From Serinicoccus profundi (GTDB lineage: Bacteria > Actinomycetota > Actinomycetes > Actinomycetales > Dermatophilaceae), in NCBI RefSeq assembly GCF_008001015.1, contig NZ_CP042862.1:3286001-3350000 (forward strand): a DNA stretch of 64,000 nt, written 5' to 3'. Below the pieces are notes generated by a model, which was not told where the DNA came from, made no database searches, and saw only the letters and a program-made list of their open reading frames with translations. Position 1 is the first letter of the stretch. Each line of letters begins with the position of its first letter. Shown here piece by piece: positions 8,856-17,948 of this stretch. The translations under genes and the position numbers were made by a program.

Positions 8856-9340
8856 GCCTTGCCCCAGTTGCGGCGGCGCACGGCCCGCTCGGGCCGACCA
8901 CCGGCATAGCTGAGCGAGGGGTCGACGAGGAAACCCTGCACCAGCGCCTCGCGCCCGATGAGCATCCGGAAGCCCATCTCGTCACGGTCGGTCAGCGTGA
9001 CCTCGACCGGCACCTCCCGACCGCCGAGGACCACCGGCAGGCGCACGACATACCTCTGCTCCTCGTGCCCCGAGGAGGACCGGACCGAGCGCGAGTCGTG
9101 CACCGGCAGCTCGACGGCGACCTCGTCCTGCGCGGTCGCCTGCCACGGGTGCACGGCGAAGTTGACCCAGTCGCGCCCGTCACGGTCGAAGGAGCGCAGG
9201 TCGAAGGCGTGGATCGCCGAGGTCTTGGCGCCGGTGTCGATCTTGGCCTTGATCCACGGCACGTCGACCTGCGGGATCTGCACCCACTCGCGCCACCCGA
9301 CGACCGTCTGCTCCGTGATGAAATGGTTGGACCCTGTCAC
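8852..9340 (-). CDS. RimB-like ATP-independent retropepsin-type protease (RimK-associated, DUF785)
   Basis: 162 residues with the aspartic-protease motif KIDTGAKTSAIHA (Asp35-Thr36-Gly37) and the second conserved block GFRMLIGREAL, the hallmark of the 'ATP-dependent zinc protease'/RimB family. In Pseudomonas the RimB homologue removes glutamates added by RimK. Starts at a GTG at 9340, only 25 bp from the divergent rimK ATG, so the promoters must overlap. Overlaps the M14 gene by 4 nt. Normal length for the family; no signal peptide. Confidence 0.88.
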   Translation of the reverse strand: MTGSNHFITEQTVVGWREWVQIPQVDVPWIKAKIDTGAKTSAIHAFDLRSFDRDGRDWVNFAVHPWQATAQDEVAVELPVHDSRSVRSSSGHEEQRYVVRLPVVLGGREVPVEVTLTDRDEMGFRMLIGREALVQGFLVDPSLSYAGGRPERAVRRRNWGKA

Positions 9341-9365
9341 CAGCGCATCCTCTCAGGACGTCCCC

Positions 9366-10568
9366 ATGAAGCTCGCCATCCTCTCCCGGTCCCTGCGCGC
9401 CTACTCGACCCAGCGGCTGCGCACCGCGGCGCTCGACCGCGGCCACCAGGTCAAGGTCCTCGACACCCTCCGCTTCGGCATCGACCTCTCCGGAGACGAG
9501 CCGGACCTGCACTTCCGCGGCAAGCCGCTGTCGACGTATGACGCGGTCCTGCCGCGCGTCGGCGCGTCGGTGACCTACTTCGGCACCGCGGTCGTGCGGC
9601 AGTTCGAGCAGATGGACGTCTACACGCCCAACACCTCCAACGGCATCATGAACAGCCGCGACAAGCTGCGGGCCACCCAGATCCTGTCCCGCCACGGCAT
9701 CGAGATGCCGGCGACGGCGTTCGTCCGCAACCGGGCCGAGATCCCGCACGCCATCGAGATGGTCGGCGGCGCGCCCGTGGTCGTGAAGCTGCTCGAGGGC
9801 ACCCAGGGCATCGGCGTCATCCTCGCCCCGACGATGAAGGTCGCCGAGGCGATCATCGAGACCCTGCACGGCACCAACCAGCAGGTGCTCATCCAACGCT
9901 TCGTCAAGGAGTCCAAGGGCAAGGACGTGCGCGCCCTCGTCGTCGGCGACCGGGTCGTCGCGGCGATGCGGCGCCGCGCCCAGGGTGATGAGTTCCGCTC
10001 CAACGTCCACCGCGGCGGCTCGGTCGAGCCCGTCGAGCTCGACCCGGCCTACCAGGAGATCGCGGTCCGCGCCGCGCACATCATGGGGCTGCGGGTGGCC
10101 GGTGTCGACATGCTCGAGGGCAACGACGGGCCGCTGGTCATGGAGGTCAACTCCTCCCCCGGCCTGGAGGGCATCGAGGCCGCGACCAAGCTCGACGTCG
10201 CGGGCGCGATCGTCGACTACATCGCCGACCAGGCCGGCTTCCCCGACATCGACGTGCGCCAGCGGCTCGCCGTCTCGACGGGGTATGGCGTCGCCGAGAT
10301 CGCGGTGATGTCGGGTTCGGAGCTCGTGGGGCAGTCGATCGAGGCATCGGGGTTGCGGGAGAAGGACATCCAGATCCTCACGCTGCACCGCGGCACCCGA
10401 GTCGTGCCCAACCCTGAGGGCACCAAGGTGCTCGAGGACGGCGACCGGCTGCTGTGCTTCGGCCGCCACGAGAACATGCGCTCCCTCATCCCGGCCCGCT
10501 CACGGCGACCCCGACGCGTCCGCAAGCTGCCCAAGCAGCCGATCCACGATGACGTGCCCGAGGCCTGA
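9366..10568 (+). CDS. rimK: RimK-type alpha-L-glutamate ligase with C-terminal RCK_C domain
   Basis: 400 residues. ATP-grasp ligase (residues 1-290): PVVVKLLEGTQGIGVI with Lys141, RFVKESKGKDVRA, RSNVHRGGS and the metal-binding EVNSSPGLEGIE (Glu260, Asn262). RimK adds glutamates to the C-terminus of ribosomal protein S6 or makes poly-alpha-glutamate. Unlike E. coli RimK (about 300 residues) it carries an extra C-terminal domain (about 302-375: YGVAEIAVMSGSELVGQ... GDRLLCFG) that matches the TrkA/RCK_C ligand-binding fold, a plausible regulatory sensor. Start is the ATG at 9366; in-frame extension upstream is the antisense of the protease gene. Confidence 0.93.
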   Translation: MKLAILSRSLRAYSTQRLRTAALDRGHQVKVLDTLRFGIDLSGDEPDLHFRGKPLSTYDAVLPRVGASVTYFGTAVVRQFEQMDVYTPNTSNGIMNSRDKLRATQILSRHGIEMPATAFVRNRAEIPHAIEMVGGAPVVVKLLEGTQGIGVILAPTMKVAEAIIETLHGTNQQVLIQRFVKESKGKDVRALVVGDRVVAAMRRRAQGDEFRSNVHRGGSVEPVELDPAYQEIAVRAAHIMGLRVAGVDMLEGNDGPLVMEVNSSPGLEGIEAATKLDVAGAIVDYIADQAGFPDIDVRQRLAVSTGYGVAEIAVMSGSELVGQSIEASGLREKDIQILTLHRGTRVVPNPEGTKVLEDGDRLLCFGRHENMRSLIPARSRRPRRVRKLPKQPIHDDVPEA

Positions 10569-10631
10569 GTCAGAACCCGCGAGAAGGACCCCAGGTCGCG
10601 GCGCGCCCACCCGGCAGCTCGCTCTGCGCAA

Positions 10632-11825
10632 CTACACGCCTCGGAGCACTGCCAGAGCGTCGGGCGCCGCGAAGCGGCGGTTGTATGACCGATGCCCGAC
10701 TTGCTCAAGAATCCTGTGCTCGACAAGACTGTCGATGAGCTTGCTCGCACCCGTCTTCTGCAGACCAACGGCTTCAGCCGCCTCCGCGACCGTGAAGGTC
10801 AGCGACGCCAGGGCATGATCGACGAGATCGAAGGCGCGCGCGCTGCGGATAGGTGACTGACGGATCCGTTCGCGCAGGTCATCGCGGACAGCCACCAGTT
10901 GCAGCATCTGGCGCTGGGCCTGGTCCGCCGCGGACTGCAGCCCCTGTGCGAAGAAGGTGACCCACGATGACCAGTCTCCCGTCATGGAAATCCCCAGGAG
11001 GCAGTCGTAGTAGCGCTCCCGCCGCGCCTCGAACCAGGGGGACACGGAGATGCTCGGTTCAGTGAGGACGCCCGACCACGTCAAGGAGAGGACCACGAGG
11101 AGCCGCCCAAGTCGTCCATTGCCGTCGTGGAAGGGGTGCAAGGCCTCGAAGCAGTAGTGGCCCATAGCCGCCGCGACCACGGGATCGATCCCGTCGTGTT
11201 GCGCCTGCATCCAACTCAAGAGGTCATCCAGCCTCGCGCGGAGGTCGGGTCCGGGCGGCGGCGGCACGAACTGAGCGGCCTTGATCGCCGGTACCTCCGG
11301 CGGCGCATCCGGACGTCGCCCGATCACGACTTGGAGGTCCCGCAGTCGTCCTGACGCGGGGCCTTCCAGTCGAGTGCCGCTCATGAGCTGCCCTTGCAGA
11401 TCCTCCAGCGACGAGACCGTCAGGCGATGTCCGTCAACGTCCAGCGCGAAAGCCTGCTCCGCAACGAGCACGTAGTTGAGTACCTCGCGCATCGAAGGGT
11501 CCGCGCGGTCGTCATCGCCTGCGGTCAGCACTCTCTCGACGGGCTCGTAGGTGCCCTCGAGAGCAGCTGTGGACTGAGCCTCCAGCCGCAGCGCCGGTAG
11601 CCGGAACAGGCGAGGGTTCGGCAGTCTCGCCGCGGTGGCGTCCAGAGCCGCGATGGCGGCGCGGGCGTCGGCCACTGCTCGGTACGAACGGCCATCCAGC
11701 ACGGGACTGGCTTGCCCCAGCGGGCGGGGGACGAAGGCGTGATGCTGCCACGTCAAACCTTGGCTCGTGCCGGTGATGGGCACAAGATGTCCAGAAGGGC
11801 TCTTTTGGAACTTTGCGACGTCCAC
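10632..11825 (-). CDS. Fic family protein (AMPylation-type), class II with own inhibitory helix
   Basis: 397 residues. Complete Fic motif HPFHDGNGRLGR at 230-241, with catalytic His230. An N-terminal inhibitory motif TAALEG (86-91, fitting [S/T]xxxE[G/N]) marks a class II, self-inhibited Fic protein. The N-terminal Fic_N region spans about 15-110; a C-terminal winged helix (SLTFTVAEAAEAVGLQKTGASKLID) follows. The target is unknown; family members transfer AMP or other nucleotides to proteins. Start is GTG 11825 with TAGAGT at 11832-11837, exactly 6 nt away (leaderless). No antitoxin gene is adjacent. Confidence 0.93.
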   Translation of the reverse strand: MDVAKFQKSPSGHLVPITGTSQGLTWQHHAFVPRPLGQASPVLDGRSYRAVADARAAIAALDATAARLPNPRLFRLPALRLEAQSTAALEGTYEPVERVLTAGDDDRADPSMREVLNYVLVAEQAFALDVDGHRLTVSSLEDLQGQLMSGTRLEGPASGRLRDLQVVIGRRPDAPPEVPAIKAAQFVPPPPGPDLRARLDDLLSWMQAQHDGIDPVVAAAMGHYCFEALHPFHDGNGRLGRLLVVLSLTWSGVLTEPSISVSPWFEARRERYYDCLLGISMTGDWSSWVTFFAQGLQSAADQAQRQMLQLVAVRDDLRERIRQSPIRSARAFDLVDHALASLTFTVAEAAEAVGLQKTGASKLIDSLVEHRILEQVGHRSYNRRFAAPDALAVLRGV

Positions 11826-11900
11826 AATGTCACTCTAGAGCAGATGTGGAAACTTTCATCGCTGTGATTCGTCCATCACGTTCGTTTTAGAGACACAGGC

Positions 11901-12587
11901 TCAAGCCCCGGCGGCGACCTCGTCCAGTGCCTGGTCAATCGGGGTGTCCCCGCCGACGAACTCGATCATTCGCCCGGTGAGGTCTTCGCGCCCGACGACC
12001 GCGGCGATGACGGCCGCGACGTCGGCGCGGGCGATGGGAGCAAGCTCCTCGCCCTCCGAGGCGGCCGGGTCGGACCCGGGCCCGGAGCCGCGCACCTCGA
12101 TCGAGCCGGTGGGCTCGTCCAGGCTCAGCTGGCCCGGCGCGACGATCGTCCAGCCCAGGCCGGAGTCACGCAGGTGCTGGTCGGCGGCCGACTTGGCCTC
12201 GGCATACGCGAAGAAGGCGTTGTCCTCGGGCACCCCGTGGTCGCGGCGGGCGCCGAGGTAGCTGACCATGAGGTAGCGCCCGACCCCGGCCTGCTCGGCC
12301 GCGTCCATGGTGCGGGTGGCGGCGTCGCGGTCCACAGCGTAGGTGCGCTCCGGGTCGCCGCCGCCGGCACCGGCCGACCACACGACGAGGTCCTGGCCCT
12401 GGAGCAGCTCGGTGAGCTGCTGCGTGCTCATGGTCTCGACGTCCGCGACGGCCGGGCGCAGCCCTGCGGCCTCCAGGTCGGACGCCTGGTCGGGGTTGCG
12501 GATCACCCCGGTCACCTCGTGACCGCTCAGCAGCGGCCCGAGCAGCAGGGCGATCTTTCCGTGTCCTCCGATGATGGCGATACGCAT
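11901..12587 (-). CDS. NAD(P)-binding oxidoreductase, NmrA/SDR-like
   Basis: 228 residues. Rossmann start MRIAIIGGHGKIALLLGPLL with the GGHGKIA dinucleotide loop, VIRNPDQASDLEAAG, then SAGAGGGDPE and a YAEAKSAAD segment corresponding to the SDR YxxxK pair. This looks like an atypical SDR (NAD(P)H-binding, YwnB/NmrA-like), enzymatic or redox-sensing role unknown. Start chosen at ATG 12587, where the fold begins; the frame continues upstream but only as antisense of the oxidoreductase pseudogene. Intact and soluble. Confidence 0.88.
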   Translation of the reverse strand: MRIAIIGGHGKIALLLGPLLSGHEVTGVIRNPDQASDLEAAGLRPAVADVETMSTQQLTELLQGQDLVVWSAGAGGGDPERTYAVDRDAATRTMDAAEQAGVGRYLMVSYLGARRDHGVPEDNAFFAYAEAKSAADQHLRDSGLGWTIVAPGQLSLDEPTGSIEVRGSGPGSDPAASEGEELAPIARADVAAVIAAVVGREDLTGRMIEFVGGDTPIDQALDEVAAGA

Positions 12588-12631
12588 ACCGGGGTCAACA
12601 CCGAGGACCCGCCCCGATGTTCCGGTATGCC

Positions 12632-14781
12632 TCAGCCGGCCCGGCGACGCAGCTCGACGACGAGCGACTTGCTGGCCGGGGTGCCGCTGCGTTTCGAGCG
12701 CTGCCCGAGCGGCACGAGGACATTGGTCTCGGGGTCGTAGGCCGCCGCGCAGCCGCGGGCCGTGTCGTAGGACACGATCCGGAACTCCTCGGCCACCCGC
12801 TCGCCGTCCTCCCAGTGGCTCACCAGGTCGACCATCTGCCCGTCGACCAGCCCCTGCGCGAGCAGGTCGTCCGGGTTGACGAAGACGACGCGGCGACCGT
12901 TCTCGATGCCGCGGTAACGGTCGTCCAGGCCGTAGATGGTGGTGTTGAACTGGTCGTGGCTGCGCAGCGTCTGCAGCAGCAGCCGCCCCTCGGGCACCTG
13001 GGGATAGACCAGCTCGTGGGTGCCGAACTGCGCCTTGCCGGTCGGGGTGTTCCACTCCCTGGCTCGCGCGCCGTGCGGCAGGACGAACCCGCCGGGGTCG
13101 TTGATCTTGTCCTCGTAGTTCTCGAACCCGGTGACGACCCGGGAGATCGAGTCACGGATCGTGCGGTAGTCGTCCTTGAAGGCCTGCCAGTCAGCGACGG
13201 TCGTGTCGCCGAGGAGCCGTCGGGCCAGCCGGCAGACGACCGACACCTCGCTGAGGAGGTGGGGCGAGGCGGGCGGCAACGGTCCGTGGCTCGCGTGTAC
13301 GGCCGACATCGAGTCCTCGACGGTGATCCGCTGGTGCCCGCTGGCCTGCTCGTCGCGCTCCGAGCGGCCGAGGACCGGCAGGATGAGCGCGGTCTCGCCG
13401 GTGATGACGTGCGAGCGGTTGAGCTTGGTCGAGACCTGCACCGTCATCGCGCAGGAGCTCAGCGCGGCCTCGGTGACGTCGGTGTCCGGGGCCGCCTTGA
13501 CGAAGTTGCCGCCCATGCCCATGAAGAACTGCGCCCGGCCGTCGCGCATCGCCTCGATCGCCATGGCGGTGTCGTAGCCGTGCTCGCGCGGGCTGGTGAA
13601 GGAGAACTCCTCGTCGAGCTTGTCGTGGAAGGCGTCCGGCATCTGCTCCCAGATGCCCATGGTGCGGTCGCCCTGGACGTTGCTGTGGCCGCGGACCGGG
13701 CACAGGCCCGCGCCGTCGCGACCCACGTTGCCCTGGAGCAGCAGCAGGTTGACGACCTCGGTGATCATGGCCACCGAGTGCTCGTGCTGGGTCAGGCCCA
13801 TCGCCCAGCAGACGATGGTGCGGCGGCTGCCCACCAGACGGTCGGCGAGCTCCTCGATCTGCTCGCGGCGCGGGCCGGTGGCGGTGATGACCTCGTCCCA
13901 GTCGAGGGTCGCGGCGTGCTCCCGGTATGCCTCGAAGCCGTCGGTGTGCTCGGCCAGGAAGTCGTGGTCCAGGTCGGTGCCGGGGGCGGCAGCCTCCCGT
14001 TCCAGCAGGAGGGCGCCGAGAGCCTGGAAGAGCGCCATGTCACCGCCGATGCGGATCTGGAGGAACTCATCGGTCAGCTCGGTGCCGGAGCCGACGACGC
14101 CCAGCGGCTCCTGGGGGTTCTTGAAGCGCTGCAGCCCGGCCTCGGGGAGGGGGTTGACGGCCACGATCGAGGCACCGTTGCGCTTGGCCCGCTCGAGGGC
14201 GCTCAGCATGCGGGGGTGGTTGATGCTGGGGTTCTGGCCCGCGATGATGATGAGCTCGGCGTCGTAGATGTCCTCGAGCAGGACGGTGCCCTTGCCCAGC
14301 CCGATGGCGTCGCCCAGCGCCGCCCCGGAGGCCTCGTGGCACATGTTGGAGCAGTCCGGGAGGTTGTTGGTGCCGTAGGCGCGGACGAGGAGCTGGTAGA
14401 CGAACGCGGCCTCGTTGGACGTGCGGCCCGAGGTGTAGAAGATCGCGGCGTGCGGGTGGCGAGGTCCTCGAGGTCGTGCTCCTCGAAGAAGTCGGGGCCG
14501 ATCCGGCGCAGCGTGGCCTCCTCGGCCACCGCCTTCGCGCCGTTCTCGCAGAACTCGGCCGGCGAGCGGTGCTCGGGGTCGGGCCAGGCGCAGCCGGAGC
14601 AGTCGAAGCCGTGCTTCTGGTTGAGCCGGGGCAGCGTGCGCACCGTGCGCAGCGCACCCATCTGCTCGTAGGACATCTTGAGCGCGTGGTAGACCCCGGG
14701 GACGCCGGCGGCCCACTCCTTGCGCCCATGGATCTCGAGCTCGTCGTCGGTGAAGTCGTGCTGGGGTGCGTCAGACGCCAC
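12632..14781 (-). pseudogene. FdhF/YdeP-family molybdopterin oxidoreductase, frameshifted with internal deletion
   Basis: Start GTG 14781 follows a GGAGG Shine-Dalgarno. The first frame (to about 14463) gives 106 residues with the iron-sulfur segment DCSGCAWPDPEH... FCENGAKAV and reaches FFEEHDLEDLA. The protein resumes in another frame at HPHAAIFYTSGRTSNEAAF, NNLPDCSNMCHEASG, and continues intact to 12632. Intact relatives have roughly 50-60 residues between these blocks (the 'GRLTHP...WDEAF' segment), so a deletion plus frame change sits at about 14455-14470. Downstream Mo-cofactor blocks (GQNPSINHPRML, GHSNVQGDRTMGI) are present. As assembled it cannot make a full enzyme. Confidence 0.85.
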
Positions 14782-14807
14782 GGGGGTCCTCCTGGTCGAG
14801 CGTCGGG

Positions 14808-14962
14808 TCAGCCGAAGAGCTGGGTCACGCGGGCGATCGTCTCGCCCACGCCGTAGAGCAGCCCCGCCGAGACCACGACCCACAGGACGATGGCGGCGGT
14901 GCGCTCTCCGCGGCGTCGGCACCCTCGCGCCGGGCTGTCGGGGTATGCGTCTGATCGCTCAT
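14808..14962 (-). pseudogene. MFS transporter small subunit, frameshifted
   Basis: ATG at 14962 (MSDQTHTPTARREGADAAE) leads in one frame; the typical single transmembrane segment ERTAAIVLWVVVSAGLLYG... VTQLFG is in another, ending at 14808. The 155-nt span is one base off a multiple of three, with the shift near 14905. Short one-helix proteins of this kind accompany OxlT-like MFS transporters and FdhF-type genes in actinobacteria. Its start overlaps the transporter's stop (ATGA), showing the original operon coupling. Confidence 0.65.
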
Positions 14963-15917
14963 GAGGAAGCTCCTTCGGTCGCGAGGTCGTCGCGTGCGGC
15001 AACGGGCTCGTGGAAGCGCGGGTCGACCGGCGAGCCGCAGCCCTCCGAAGAGGTCCTTGAGGTAGGCCGGGACGGTGGAGAAGCCGCCACCGTAGAAGCT
15101 GAGGATGACCACGCTCATGAGGACGAAGAGCAGCAGCGAGGAGCGGCCCAGGGTCGCGACGCCGAGGTAGAGCACCGCGCCGACCCCGAGGTAGATCATG
15201 TAGGTCGGCTTGCGGCCGATGACGTCGGAGGTCGAGGACCACACGAGGCGCCCGGCCATGTTGGCCAGGCTCAGCAGGCTGACGAAACCCGCGGCCTCGG
15301 CGGGCCGACGCCGGTGAAGAAGTTCTGCACGATGGGCGAGGCCTGCGCGAGGATTCCGATGCCGGCGGTGACGTTGCAGAAGAGCACGGTCCAGAGCAGC
15401 CAGAACTGCGGGGTCCGGTTGCTCAGCGGGGAGGCGATGAGCGCGCCGCCGCCGAAGCCCATGATGGCCAGGCCGGTCGCCAGACCCGGCCGGTCCGGGA
15501 ACCACTTGATGAGGGTCGAGACGGGCGAGATGTAGCCCAGCCCCAGCCCGATGCCGCCGAGCACGCCGTAGCCGAGGTAGACGATCCACAGCTGCCCCAG
15601 CGAGACGCCGAGCGCGGAGACGAGGAAGCCGGCGACCCAGAGCGCGGCGGAGACCGCCATCGTCTTTCGGGGGGTCGTTGCGCTCCACCCACGTGCCGAG
15701 GATCGCGGCGGAGAGTCCGAGCATGACGAGAGATGGAGAAGATGATCGACACCGCGGTCGCCGAGGTGCCGAAGCGCTCCTCCAGCGGGATGTTGAAGAC
15801 GCTGAAGGCATACACCTGCCCGATGGACAGGTGGACGGCGAGCGCTGCGGGCGGCACGAACCACCGGTTGAAGCCTGGTCCGGCGACGGTGCGCTCCCGG
15901 TCGAGCATGGCGAGCAT
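14959..15917 (-). pseudogene. OxlT-like MFS transporter, multiply frameshifted and deleted
   Basis: Transporter fragments succeed each other in different frames: PPAALAVHLSIGQVYAFSVF (start ATG 15917), LVMLGLSAAILGTWVERN, MAVSAALWVAGFLVSALGVSLG through FFTGVGP, then AGFVSLLSLANMAGRLVW to AYLKDLFGG, and a tail SPVDPRFHEPVAARDDLATEG ending at 14959. Breaks lie near 15732, 15665 (in a run of C), 15298 and 15050; at the last about 100 residues (the final helices) are missing. Order and sequence fit the oxalate/formate antiporter branch of the MFS. Non-functional as assembled. Confidence 0.8.
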
Positions 15918-16015
15918 CGGCGCTGCTCGAATGACAGGAGTGAACTATGGGGACCCTCTACCTTCGCGCGGGCGCCCTGCTCCGGCACGTCCCGGGTGAC
16001 CTCTGGTGCCCTCAC

Positions 16016-16720
16016 TCAGGCGAGCGCCTCGCGGTAGCGCCGGGCGACCAGGGCACCGAGCAACGGGTGCGTGCCGAGGGGCGCGGTCGGCTGCGCTCCC
16101 GCCTCGACGGCGACCTGGTGGGCGCGGTCGAGGAAGAACCCCGGCGAGAGCAGGTGTGCGGCCACGGCGATCCGGGTATGCCCCTGCGCCCGGAGGCGGG
16201 CGAGCTCGTCGGCGGGGCGCGGCCCGGGACCGCTGAGGAAGGCCGTCCCGCTCGCCGCGCCGAACCGGCCCGCCACCTGCGCCGCCACGTCGGCCACCTC
16301 GGCGCGTGCGGAGTCCACGCTGGACCCGGCGCCCAGCAGGAGGACGGCCTCGACGGCAGGCGCGGCGTCGTCGGGGCCGTCCGCACCGAGCGACTCACGG
16401 ACCCGGTCGGTCACCGCGTCGAGCACCTCGGGCTCGACCCCGAGCGCGGTGGTGACGAGCGCGCCCGGCGACTGCTCGGTGGCCGAGGGGACGTCATGCT
16501 TGACGTGGTAGCCCGAGGCCAGGAAGTAGGGCACGACCACGGGGTCCTCGACGTCGCCGAGGACCTCCTCGAGGGTCGGCCCGCAGACGTCGACGTAGCC
16601 GACGACCGGCGGACCGGCCATCCCGAGCACCGCCATCGCGCGCGCGGCGCACTCGCGCACCGCCGCCTGGCCCTCCAGGCTGGCGGTGCCGTGGGCAGCG
16701 ACGACGAGGGGGCGGCTCAC
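16016..16720 (-). CDS. Sirohydrochlorin chelatase (CbiX/SirB family)
   Basis: 234 residues, two similar halves as in two-domain CbiX proteins: VVAAHGTASLEGQAAV at the N-terminus with the first metal His, and VPYFLASGYHVKHDV with a second; the later half contains AVEAVLLLGAGSS and IAVAAHLLSPGFFLD. Would insert iron (or cobalt) into sirohydrochlorin, the last step to siroheme. GTG start at 16720 overlaps the expected stop of cysG (GTGA), so it is coupled to that gene in a cysH-cysG-cbiX operon. Confidence 0.9.
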   Translation of the reverse strand: MSRPLVVAAHGTASLEGQAAVRECAARAMAVLGMAGPPVVGYVDVCGPTLEEVLGDVEDPVVVPYFLASGYHVKHDVPSATEQSPGALVTTALGVEPEVLDAVTDRVRESLGADGPDDAAPAVEAVLLLGAGSSVDSARAEVADVAAQVAGRFGAASGTAFLSGPGPRPADELARLRAQGHTRIAVAAHLLSPGFFLDRAHQVAVEAGAQPTAPLGTHPLLGALVARRYREALA

Positions 16721-17948
16721 GCGACCGCGCCCCGCCGACGCCCTTCGCGGGCCACGCGTGCGCGAGGGTCACGACGTCACCGACGACGACCACGGCGGGT
16801 GAGGCGACACCCACCTGCTCGGCGCGCTCGGCGATGTCGGCGAGGGTGCCGAGGGTGACGCGCTGCTGCGCCGTCCACCCGCTCTCGACGACGCCGACCG
16901 GGCAGCTGGCGGGGCGTCCGGCGGCGACCAGTCGGGCCGCGGTCTCGCGCAGCCCGGCGATGCCCATGAGCACGACGAGCGTGTGGTCGGTGCCGGTCGG
17001 CAGCCCGGGCAGCTCCTCGTGCCCGGTCACGACGGTGAACCCGCGGGCCACCCCGCGGTGGGTCACGGGGATGCCCGCCGCCGCGGGAACCGAGACGGCG
17101 CTGGTGATGCCGGGGACGACCTCGACCCGCACCCCGGCGGCCTCGCACGCCGCCCGCTCCTCGCCGCCGCGCCCGAGGACGTAGGGGTCGCCGCCCTTGA
17201 GCCGCACCACGGCCCGACCGCGCCGCGCCTCCTCGACGAGGATCCGGTTGATCTCCTCCTGCGGTACCGGGTGGTGCAGGGGCTGCTTGCCCACGTCGAT
17301 GACCCGGGTCGTCTCGGGCAGGCGCGCGAGGACGGCCTGCGGGACGAGCCGGTCGGTGACGACGACGTCGGCCGCGGCGAGCAGCGTGGTGGCGCGACGG
17401 GTGAGCAGCTGCTCCTCCCCCGGTCCGGCACCCACGAGGGCGACCCAGCCGCCGTGCGGTCGGTGGCTGCGCAGGTCGACGACCCCGGAGGTCAGGTGGT
17501 CGACCAGGCTCGAGCGCACGCCCGCCGCGCGCCGCGGGTCTCCGCCCGCGTGCACGGCGATCCGCACGTCACCGGTCGGCGTGGCCACGTCGGCCCGGGC
17601 CGGGACCTGGGCGCTCCCGGCGGCGGCCTCCCCGGCGTTGACGCAGAAGGTATGCCGTGCCTCGGCGTCTGCGGCGACGCGCCGGTCGGTCGCAGGGTCG
17701 CCGGTCGCGGTGTGCACGAGGAAGGCGCCGTCGAGGTCGGCGGCACCGGCATACCGACGCGGGGTCCAGGAGACCTCACCGGACTCGACCAGCGCGCGCA
17801 GTCCGGGCACGAGCTCGGGCGCGACGACCTCGAGCTCCGCGCCCTCGGCGAGCAGGTCGGTGACCCGTCGCGCGGTGACCGCGCCGCCACCGACCGCGAC
17901 CACCCGCCGACCGGCCAGCGACAGCCCGAGGAGGAAGGGCCCGCTCAT
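16494..17948 (-). CDS. cysG: Siroheme synthase: precorrin-2 dehydrogenase + uroporphyrinogen-III C-methyltransferase
   Basis: Fusion enzyme. Residues 1-150: NAD-dependent CysG_N domain (VVAVGGGAVTARRVTDLL). Residues 165-405: SAM methyltransferase with VGAGPGEEQLLTRRA, GGDPYVLGRGGEE and PGITSAVSVPAAAGIPVTHRG. Converts uroporphyrinogen III to sirohydrochlorin; the neighbour adds iron. ATG 17948 overlaps the cysH stop. Oddity: after VVVVGDVVTLA the frame runs on to 16494 through the start of cbiX in an antisense-free but wrong frame. A one-base shift at about 16752-16764 would restore the ending RVAREGRRRGAVA and a TGA at 16717-16719 overlapping the cbiX GTG, so the last 85 or so residues are probably an artefact or recent mutation. 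Confidence 0.9.
   Translation of the reverse strand: MSGPFLLGLSLAGRRVVAVGGGAVTARRVTDLLAEGAELEVVAPELVPGLRALVESGEVSWTPRRYAGAADLDGAFLVHTATGDPATDRRVAADAEARHTFCVNAGEAAAGSAQVPARADVATPTGDVRIAVHAGGDPRRAAGVRSSLVDHLTSGVVDLRSHRPHGGWVALVGAGPGEEQLLTRRATTLLAAADVVVTDRLVPQAVLARLPETTRVIDVGKQPLHHPVPQEEINRILVEEARRGRAVVRLKGGDPYVLGRGGEERAACEAAGVRVEVVPGITSAVSVPAAAGIPVTHRGVARGFTVVTGHEELPGLPTGTDHTLVVLMGIAGLRETAARLVAAGRPASCPVGVVESGWTAQQRVTLGTLADIAERAEQVGVASPAVVVVGDVVTLAHAWPAKGVGGARSREPPPRRRCPRHRQPGGPGGGARVRRARDGGARDGRSAGRRLRRRLRADPRGGPRRRRGPRGRALLPGLGLPRQA

Noticed and set aside
12617-14671. 684-codon plus-strand frame opposite the fdhF pseudogene
   Set aside because: Antisense shadow of a high-GC gene; the minus strand shows clear molybdopterin oxidoreductase blocks.
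14808-14962. Small frameshifted frame as a novel intact microprotein
   Set aside because: The conserved transmembrane part is in a different frame from the start codon; better read as a broken MFS small subunit.
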